Program-made: the position numbers and the translations under genes | Assembly: GCF_001039355.2 (NCBI RefSeq) | Contig: NW_019775447.1 | Coordinates: 518,722-582,721 of the forward strand | Source: Lingula anatina | Taxonomy: Eukaryota > Brachiopoda > Lingulata > Lingulida > Lingulidae | Direction: 5' to 3' | Length of the DNA stretch: 64,000 nucleotides | Shown here: piece after piece, positions 55,535-64,000 of the stretch | Numbering within the stretch: position 1 is the stretch's first letter | Layout: every line of letters begins with the position of its first letter | The notes under the pieces: model-generated | The model's input: the letters and a program-made list of their open reading frames with translations, nothing else | What the model was told of the DNA's origin: nothing | Databases searched by the model: none

Positions 55535-58500
55535 ATGCCAGGATTGGACGATTGGCTGAACAGTCCCTTAGACATCATCCAGGGATTATACAGTAAGCAG
55601 TTTTGTGATCTCTTTAAATAAAATACGTATAAACTAATGTTACAGTGGAGTGCAGATCTAGACTAAGTCTAGAGTGCAGGTTCAACCGTGCTCGTGACAT
55701 TTGTCAGATTATCATTATGGTAGTTCTGCCAGTTTAGGAGTAAAATCTCTTTGTCTTTGTAGTTGGAAGTTATTCTCATTGACCGTCCTGAAAACTACAA
55801 ATGCACTAAAACATCATTATAATATAAATAATTTTCCTTTTTAATACAGGTCACCATGGGCAAGATTTTTCTCCAAAAGTAAAAGAATATTTTGAAAAGA
55901 GGCTATCAGACAGAAATGCCTTGTCTTGGGTTTGTATTTTGTGTCTTTGTGTTTGCAATTTTATAACTTGAGATATAAAAACTTGATAACACTCAGATAT
56001 TGAAGCCCTGTCTGTGAAGCCCATTAAAACGTGGAATCCCAGTAAGGTAAAGTAAAGATAAAGTAGCAGAGGTTTTATGTACAACTGCGATTTATCCTTA
56101 ATTACTCTGTTCCTAGGTCCCTTCATTAAATGACACACCTCTCCATGATTTGAAACCAAACTCCTTGGTAAAATTCCGGTGCATGATACAAGATATGTTT
56201 GACCCAGAATTCTTCTTAAGTGCATATGAGACAGTTGATACAAAGACTGGTGAAAGTTTCATGAAGAATGGACAATATAAGGATATTGCCCAGTGTTTGG
56301 TGAGTGGTTGGACTTTTGAGAGATCTTTTGTTCAATTAAGTTATCACGGATTAAAGTGATTTCAGGTTTTTACAAAGTAGAAACTGGTTTTTAGTATAGC
56401 ATTAAAGTTGGATGATATGATGCATGTATTAACTGTTGTTACTAAATGTGTACAGTGCTGTTATTTTTTTTTAGCCCCATCAAAAAATCAATTTGGATTC
56501 ACCAAGAAATGTCACTGGAGACAGGCAGACTTTGTATTGTGTGCCTATACCTGGAGAGGCCCAGTGGTGTAAAGAAATATCTTTTGGAAAAGAGAGTTTA
56601 AATTTCATTGTGTAATATTAATAGGTTTCAATTTATTTATGACTACTTTTAGAACTAAAACATTGCAGTTTGTAAGGATTATTTATAAAGTTGTTATAAA
56701 AGTTAAAAAATACTAGTTGAAAACCTTAACATTGTTAACAGTTTTCACAGTGCCAGTCGGGCAAAAGTAGTGCCATCTTCATCGAGTAAGCAAGTCAGAT
56801 GTAAAAGGGGCCTTGAAGATGATGAACAAGATATGGGTAAGGTGCAGCCTATCGTTTGAAAGTAAACGTAAAGTGTGGCCATGGCTGTGCATGATAACTG
56901 AGTAAACATTATTTCAGAAAAGTATAACATTGTGATCCATATCGTGCCCTCGCATTGTAGAGGAATCAGACAGCTGTAAGTTATTAATTAAGGAAGGAAG
57001 GGAAAAGTTTCTTGTTGCTTTCCAGATAACACCTGCATCCTCTTAGAAGCCCATGTCTTTGTCAAAAATCTTCTACTTCTTAATAAGATATAAACATAAA
57101 GAGTTGTTAAAGCTAGTATGTTTTTCCAGTGGCTCCTAATGAAATTTACTTCTTTATTAGAAGTCAGATCATCAGAGGCAATGGATGTTGCTGCTGCTGC
57201 TGCTGCTACTTCATCAGGGTTACAGCCAGATTCGGCAGAAGCAAAACGACCAAGAACAGATGGTGTTGAAGGTGAATAGATATAAAGTAAATATACCAAA
57301 ATGACACATAAAAATTAATTGTTTTTTTCTGTTGAAGGTATTTACCAAAACGGTGAATGCAGAAATTACAGCTTTTAATTTCAAAAAATCATTTCAGCCC
57401 AGCTAAACAGTCCATCAATCAACTTGAATTTCCCTTTGTCAGAAGAGACTGGGCCTGCGTGCTTAGTTAAGGTGAGTGGTCCTTGTTTTAAAGCTGAATT
57501 TGAACAGTTGATGCACTTAGCATTTGCTGAAACAGAAGTATACATAGATGATGTAAGAAAGGATGGACAAGCTAGTTTTTATTTATTTATTTATTTATTT
57601 ATTTTTTTACAGTAAGTCTTTTTTCATTTACTTATCAGAATAATTTACATTTTTCAGATTTATGAAAATGGAGATTCCTACAAGGTCAATGATATTGTAG
57701 AGTTTGTGGGTGTATTATCCATTGATCCAGCTATGGCAAACTTCAAAGAGGAAAGGTACTGTGTTTCCTAATTTTTTAAATCTCTAAGATGACTTTTCTA
57801 ATTGGACTTATGTTAACAAGGTGGCATTCAATAACCACCACCAAGTTGTTTTTAAATGTTAACTCTAACATGTACTCTTGATTGTTCTCAGCTCTGAGCA
57901 TGCCCTCCTACAGGACCAAGCCATGGACATGGAAGAGGAGTCTGTCCACCATCCTCCACCATCACTTGTCCCTAGGTTACACGCTATAACAGCATACAGG
58001 CTGCAGCATTGTAATCCTCATCTGCCAGTGGAGATAGAAGATGTTACTAACAAGGATTGTAAGTGGATTTTGTAAAGACATAATTAGTACTAGTTGGTTT
58101 TTGAAAATAAATGTAGATTGATTTATGTAAGCATTATTTATCTCAGCTTTTGACTTTCAATTGTAACTAGACCAGAGCTTATAGATAAGAATCTGCCATT
58201 TGATGAAGATGGTTTATGTATGGGGGGGGGGAAAGGGTTTTTGTTTATATTAGGTATTGATTTTGCCAATTTGTCATTGATTATGTGAAAAAAAAAATGT
58301 TTTTTAAAGTGAAAAAACTGTGAACAGTACATGCCATCTGTAACTACATATAATTTTTAAGATTCAGGGTATCATGCATTTTTTAAAAAACATTTTTTGC
58401 TCTTCATTACAGTTGTGAGTAGTGTCCTACAAGAAGCACAAAGCTTACGCTCACATATTGTTTCGGTGTTGGAGTTGGCTTTGTTTGGAGATGCCTTAGC

Positions 58501-60750
58501 TGTAGAGTATTTATTGTGCCATCTTATTTCGTCAGTGTAAGTATGATTTAATTAACATGGTGTACATTTCAGTAATGAACAATATTATTTTTTAATTAGA
58601 TTTTAAAGTTAGTGATAGATGTGCAAGTGTAATTTTATCATTGTATTTTAAGACCGAAAACTGATTTGGTTTTCTTGGTTTGGTTTGTATATTTTGTTAT
58701 ATGATCTGTATCATTTATATTTACAGCTATGCAAGAAGAGATGTTGTAGCATTGGGCAAGTTTTGCCTAAATCTCAGTGGGTGCCCAAGAAGTTCATCAT
58801 TTCCTCAGAGCTTGTATCAACTTATACAGGAGCTAACTACAAAGGTGTGTTCCTGTGATTAAGTTTTATTTCTCAATAATAGCGTTGTAAATATGTCACT
58901 TTATCTTCCATAGATGGATTATATGGATAGCATAATGCAGGAAAATCCTTTTACTCGTTTCTCTAATTATTTCTTAAATTATATAATGCATGAGGTAACC
59001 ACTGTTCATGGTATTTATGTTGTCTGTTCCAGTCTTATATGCTTCCCATGTCGTTGGAAAACATGAACACACTAAGTTTTTCTCCCAAAAAAGATTACAC
59101 AGCCAACAGGTTAAATAGTGGCATTCTTCAGCTGGCTGAGAGGACACATCTATTTCTGGATGAAACTGCCCTGGAACCTGGGCAACTAGATGCAAATGGT
59201 ACCTTTCATGACTCATCTGTTTTTATTGGAGCTAAATTTCTTTTCCTCAAATTAATGTGGCAAATAGCACAGACTAGCATGAGAAAAGTAATTGTAGATT
59301 TGAAGCTTTTTGAAATTTTATCTGCCATGCTTGGACTCTTAAAGAAAAGAAGCAGGTAAGCACTAAATGTTAATTTAAGAGTTTGTCAAAAGTTGTGTTA
59401 AACCCCAAAAAATGATGTTAATTGAAATTATTGTGAAGTTATTGACTCAAATAACTTTTCCAATTCATTCCAGGAGTGAAGAATTTGACTGCTTTGGGAA
59501 ATGTTATCAACTGGCAGAAAGTAGAATACGATTTCAACTTTCATCACCAAGACTTTCATTGTAATATTATTCCTATCATCTTGTCAGAAGGAAAGTCACT
59601 ATTACCCGTAAGAAATGCCTTTGTTTAATAAATCTTGTACGTTTGAAGATTGTCAGAATGGTTGCTTCATTAAAACAAAATACCCATCCTTTGACCTTTT
59701 TTTGGAAGCTCAAAGTGAAGGTAATTCCAAAGTTCTTGGAAAAATTAGATGCAGGTAGAACAAACAAAAAAATTCAAAATTAAATTGTAATAAAATTTGA
59801 AAAGAATTTGACAGGATTTCAGTTTGTGCTACAGCATGGTATTCCCCCTGCCACTTTTGACTCGAATTTTCCAACAATTTTCTGGAACATTGCTGGAATT
59901 AAGCATTTTACAGTCTTGGGTGTTGGCAATCTTTGAAGCTAATTCTCTAAACGTGTTATTATGACAGAAATGATTACATATGCAACAGAGAGGACACCGT
60001 GTTGAATGAAGTGGATTGATTACCTTAAATTTTTGTAGATAGTATTTGACAAATGTAAATGTGAAGTTCAGTGTTTTTGGTCAATTGAATATATTAAATA
60101 AGACAATACTTCATTTATTTTTTCTTTCTATAGAGTGACTGCCATGTGCCTCTGCAGTTAGTGACCCCTTTAGATAAAATTGAAGAGAGTTTTTCAGCAA
60201 TCGGATCGTATCTCACACCTGCTCTCCTTACTAAAATAAGAACTTATCTTGGATTGGTTCAGCTTCTGAATTATTCTATTGCCGAGGATGTTCAAAAGGT
60301 GAAAACATTTGTTCATATAGATGTGAAAGATTAGAATGATGTTCTTATATTTAATTAATTAATTAAAGCAAAGTTGGGTATTATTGATGATTTAGTTCAC
60401 CAAGTAAACCAATTTGGTCTTTTTTATAGAGTTTGGAAGAAGACTTCGTAAGCATGCGAAGACAAGATGCCAATGCTATGAAAGTGGATGACTTCCATTC
60501 GTTGCTTGTACTTGCAAGGTAAGAGCAATCCACTTATTTTTTATCTTTGTTAAAGGCAGATTGCTTCTTGATTAAACTGAACAAAATGTCGCATGTTAAT
60601 ATGTGCAGAAATGTATCCATTGTACATGACCTTATCATTATTTTCAGGCTTTTGTCTTTGAGCTATGGGCAAACTGAACTCACAAGAGCTATGTGGAACA
60701 AAGCGAAAACATTGGAGCAGGAACGAAAATGTAGATTGTCAGCACAATAA
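55535..60750 (+). CDS. MCMBP: MCM-binding protein (MCMBP)
   Basis: MCMBP binds MCM3-7 in the nucleus and acts in MCM complex handling and sister-chromatid cohesion. Exons: 55535-55592, 55850-55929, 56117-56299, 56475-56611, 56751-56836, 57161-57271, 57398-57471, 57658-57755, 57892-58058, 58413-58536, 58727-58844, 59033-59198, 59474-59607, 60134-60298, 60430-60518, 60648-60750; phases close at 630 residues (human 642). Family signatures: [95 protein letters not shown]. Within the poorly conserved linker lies a (GCT)6 polyalanine run. The donor of exon 4 is the least certain: 56611 preserves the frame into exon 5. The stop codon overlaps an AATAAA (60746-60751); a more usable signal is ATTAAA at 60979-60984. 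Confidence 0.94.
57577..57604. repeat. (TTTA)n microsatellite in an MCMBP intron
   Basis: Six to seven TTTA units, about 55 bp before the acceptor of the exon at 57658. Similar tetranucleotide tracts occur at 29487-29510 and beside the SEC23IP exons near 51990-52018 and 54230-54256. Confidence 0.8.
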
Positions 60751-62511
60751 AGAGACAGACTTTGAGACGAATCATCTGAATAATTGCAGTTTTACCTCAA
60801 TAGATTTTGTAGATATTATTGCTTAATGCTGTCACAGTATTAAAACTAATGTGTAAAGTTAAATTTTTGGTATAGTTGTACCAAACTGAATTTTTTCTTG
60901 CGTGACTTGTACAAAATCTTATTCATGTAAATTATGTGTTGTATTTATGAACATTTATTGATGGAACTTGTTAATTCTATTAAAATGGCTATATGAAAGA
61001 CATTACAAGCATGCAGCAGTAAATTCTATTATTAATACTGGTCTTCAATGTTTATCAGTCCTGGCAGATTACTTTATTAAGGGCCATGTTCAATGAAGAA
61101 CAGTGCTTGCTTAGACTGGTAATGGACTTTTTAACCAAATGGAAAGGACACAAACTGTTGTATTTAAAGTTACTATGAAGTAAACATAGATTCCCTGTAA
61201 TGCATATTTACCAATTCTTCAAGTTTCTTACACTACTAAAATTAAGTTGCCATACCAAAGGATAAATCGAGTTTACCACTTGGTAAACCAAAAATTGCTA
61301 TAAGGATATTCTCACCCTTCACCGAAAACTCCTTATTTACTGTCTTACATACATTCTTTTGGGTAATAGATAAATCTTCAGTGTTCAGTGACTAAACCAA
61401 TATTTGCACGTCATCTTACGGGTGACATCACAATTGGGATTTTGGGGTAAAAACTGAAGAATCGGTTTCTCAAAATTCCTCTTTTTACCTGAGCACCTAC
61501 GATCACCATTTCAACACAAATTTATTAACACTATTTAGCACTTCAAAACCCAAAACTATTTTTTTAAAAGCCTTTGTCCAGATTTTATCATTGATAAAGC
61601 AAAATAATGCCTTTGTTTGAGGAAAATCTGTAATTAGAGACTCGTAACCTCATAAGTTAAAAAAAAAAGAAAAAAAATTGAAGGAATATTGCAGCCACTT
61701 GTGGTCAATTCTGCCAATTTTTGTGATAAAATCTTGTTCAGGGATGAAGTTACGCTCCATACCGATTGCTATCTCACCTCAAAATAGAAAGTTGTGAAAT
61801 TGAGGATTAAAGCTTTGAGTTGCTGATGATTACACATAGTACAAAGATATATAAATGCTGATATTTTATATTTTCGAGATTTTTATTGTTTTAAATCAGC
61901 ACGAAGATAGAAGCATAATTGAATGAAAGATTCATGAAGAAACTAATTTTCGGTATCTGGATGATAATATAAGGTTAAAATATCCTAAAAACTGCACCTT
62001 CAAGTGTCTGGTCATAAACTTGGCCTATTTATCAACCCCTCCATTCTGTAAGTCCTACCAAATGACATAGTTATGTTTAATGCACAAATGCCAGAAGTGC
62101 AACAGCATTTATATACAAGATGAGGGTTGGTGGAAATGACCTAACAGTAGGGTTATGTGTGGAATAGAGGTAAAGCGGAAAAAATTTGAGCTAATATCTT
62201 GAACGGGAATTCGAAATACAAGACAATACCATTTGGTGTTCCAGTAATGCTACTTGAAACTTTAGGTTGNGCATTAACGGTTCCCGAATTAGAGACAGTT
62301 TTCAGTTTCGGCATCTTATGGCCGTTACTCCAGTGAAAATGCACCGATTGACCCCAAATTCACGGAGATGAAAGATGACCTAAAGGGTAACACTTTCCAA
62401 TAATATTATTGGTTAAGTCTGTGTGGTGTCTGAATAACAGGGCAAAAAAAAAATTTTTTCATGAAAAATATTATTTTTTTGAAAATTTTGGCCCGTTTGA
62501 CCTTGAAGTAA

Positions 62512-62524
62512 AGGTCAAAGGTCA
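62512..62524 (+). promoter_or_regulatory. Perfect DR1 nuclear-receptor-type element
   Basis: AGGTCA, one spacer base, AGGTCA. This is the exact consensus for RXR heterodimer, HNF4 or COUP-TF binding. A reverse half-site-like TGACCTT lies about 12 bp upstream. It could also be part of an interspersed repeat. Confidence 0.4.
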
Positions 62525-62689
62525 AATCCAAGGGCATATTTGAAATCTACACATATGACTTTTGGAAAGCCGTCTGTAGAAATTTTTCCCATAACCCCTT
62601 CCGTAGGGTAGATGATTAGCATTTAATTTTGCCATTTTTGGACAAGGGTGCATTGCAATGAGTGCCACACCCAGACCCCAATACCGGCA

Positions 62690-62870
62690 AAGCCCAAATT
62701 TAACGTGGAACGAGATGAGATTATAGGTGACCTAAATCTAAGAGATGGGTACGGGGGCCCTTACCGTCTAGGAGGAGAAGCGGTAACGGTAGCCGTCCGG
62801 CGGAGCCGGCGGAACGATCCGGACGAGACCGAAACCATGTGTACCGCCAGCGCTAACGCTGGTGGTACAA
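62690..62870. other. GC-rich patch with hairpin
   Basis: Unusually G+C- and CpG-rich within an AT-rich region. It includes the near-repeat CCGGCGGAGCCGGCGG and an inverted repeat TACCGCCAGCG...CGCTGGTGGTA with a four-base loop near 62840-62866. No gene is recognised; it may be part of a transposon or structured non-coding sequence. Confidence 0.35.
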
Positions 62871-62931
62871 TAACATTTTTAACCATAGAAGGGATCAAAT
62901 TTATATAATTGAAAATTTTGTTGTTAATATC

Positions 62932-62937
62932 TTTATT
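62932..62937 (-). terminator. AATAAA polyadenylation signal for the minus-strand gene at the right edge
   Basis: AATAAA on the minus strand, about 245 bp after the stop codon at 63181-63183. Confidence 0.5.
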
Positions 62938-63180
62938 ATAAAAACAGAAATTATAAGAAATTATTGACACATGAAAGTATTTCATGTCAAATTTAATTAT
63001 GTACTTAAGTAATAAATTTTGAACTGTAAAAATTTCTGGCGAAGTTTACCAAAAAGGCACTTAAGTGTTTTATGACAGTTTTGTTCATTTGCTTAGAGCT
63101 GAATTTTGGTTGAAGCAATATAATGTTAATCAGCAGTTATATTACAATGAAAAGGAAAGCAAGCTTACCATAATGCTATT

Positions 63181-63926
63181 TTAAACAGAGGTACCTGGCT
63201 CTGGCATGGTGGGCTTGCTTCCAGAGGTACCTGGCTCTGGCATGGTGTGCTGACCTATGTCTGAAGGTTTTATATCTGTGTAATTAATGAAAAACTAATA
63301 TAAGTTACAGTTAAATGCATAACAGTAACAAGAGGTAATGTCAGTTGTTATATGCTAAGATAATGTTTGTGTCATATCAATGAACATTGAATATAAAATA
63401 AAAATGGAAAACTCTGAGTGAGGCTTTTAATTTAATTATGTGGCGGTACATGATCATAGTTTGAAAATTTAAAAAAAATGTAGGATTTTATGTATATTTT
63501 AACAGTTTTTTTTCACAACACTGCGAAGGAGGCAGAGGACTGGATCAATTACTGTGTATGAATGCACATATTACATTGTTGTTTCAGTTAGCGTCTCATA
63601 TTAAGTTATTAAAATAAGGAAAGTTATAAATTTTTATTATAGTATATATAGTGTATGGTATGGCATGATGGGAGTCAAAAATTTTAGCAATTACCCTGTA
63701 TTGCTACATCTGTCATATAGCCTTCAGTTACTACACATGTAATATCCAATGGTAAGGTTTTGCTGATCTCATCCTCTGAAGGGTGTGGCCATATTTTTGT
63801 TGCTTCGTCGAGAGACATTTGTAATTCTTGTTCTTCTTCGGTGAAGAAAAGAAAGTTTTGCATTGTGTGGTCATAACTGATCCCCAATAATCTAATGGCT
63901 TTTTCCATTCGGACACTTTCTTGAAT
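63181..63926 (-). CDS. 3' end of an unidentified gene (two terminal coding exons)
   Basis: Exon 63926-63695 follows an acceptor (TTATTCCAG) and ends ACAGG|GTAATT. Exon 63275-63181 follows ACACAG and ends in TAA; the junction is phase 1 and in frame. The protein fragment begins IQESVRMEKAIRLLGISYDH and is acidic (FFTEEEQELQMSLDEATKIW). The last exon encodes two copies of TMPEPGTS separated by GSKP, from a 36-bp tandem repeat. I do not recognise the family. The 5' part lies beyond the right edge. Confidence 0.6.
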
Positions 63927-64000
63927 CTGGAATAATAATGAAATAAGTAAAAATATTCTAAATCATAACAGAGAAAGCTTTTATATGTAAGTTAATAATG

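Larger units (their letters stand above)
60751..63180. other. MCMBP 3' UTR and intergenic region with a contig join
   Basis: Probable MCMBP 3' UTR to about 61000 (ATTAAA at 60979). Then AT-rich sequence with no convincing exon, a single N at 62270 marking another contig join, a direct repeat of nuclear-receptor half-sites at 62512-62524, and a GC-rich patch at about 62690-62870. Confidence 0.5.

Noticed and set aside
59199-59355. Open continuation of MCMBP exon 12 into the intron, ending at AGCAG|GTAAGC
   Set aside because: It would leave phase 2, but the next exon needs phase 1, and the human protein matches direct splicing from 59198 to 59474.
62648-62908. 86-residue ORF beginning MHCNECHTQ
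   Set aside because: It runs through the GC-rich hairpin patch, has no splice context and no family resemblance; the open frame is probably due to base composition.

Overview
The window is nuclear DNA from an animal. Every recognisable gene is split by short GT-AG introns, mostly 150-400 bp. The background is AT-rich, with microsatellites, poly-C/poly-G runs and small DNA-transposon remnants. The protein families (TEP1, neutral alpha-glucosidase, SEC23IP, MCMBP) fit a bilaterian invertebrate. Compact introns and repeat style suggest a mollusc or other marine invertebrate, but I cannot name the species. Single N bases at 6935, 37010, 52550 and 62270 are contig joins in a draft assembly of a polymorphic genome.

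Layout, left to right. About 408-21967 (minus): a TEP1-like telomerase/vault protein with TROVE, vWA-like, DUF4062, NACHT and WD40 regions in about 42 coding exons; it may continue past the left edge. 25267-26568 (minus): an F-box protein whose coding region is one exon. 27596-31398 (plus): a six-blade-type kelch protein similar to KLHDC1/2, with a myristoylation-type N-terminus. 33566-43615 (plus): a GH31 neutral alpha-glucosidase (GANC/GANAB family) in 22 exons. 44664-55269 (minus): a SEC23IP-type DDHD phospholipase-like COPII protein in 20 exons. 55535-60750 (plus): MCM-binding protein MCMBP in 16 exons. 63181-63926 and beyond (minus): the 3' end of an unidentified gene.

These genes are not a pathway; the arrangement is informative mainly through promoters. 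SEC23IP and MCMBP are head-to-head with 265 bp between start codons, the same neighbour pair as in vertebrates. The F-box and kelch genes are also divergent. I rebuilt exon chains by splice sites and reading-frame phase. The TEP1, kelch, glucosidase, SEC23IP and MCMBP chains each close in frame, once the assembly duplications are removed.

Main things to look at: an Arg/Gly-rich segment replacing part of the TROVE region of TEP1; a CpG-rich promoter-like island inside a TEP1 intron with a possible first exon on the opposite strand; a 31-bp minisatellite that has copied a functional 5' splice site about twelve times in the glucosidase gene; a 12-nt microexon in SEC23IP; a basic NLS-like insert in the glucosidase; and two unmerged-haplotype duplications that break naive gene models. 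I found no bacterial-type system, CRISPR array, rRNA or convincing tRNA.
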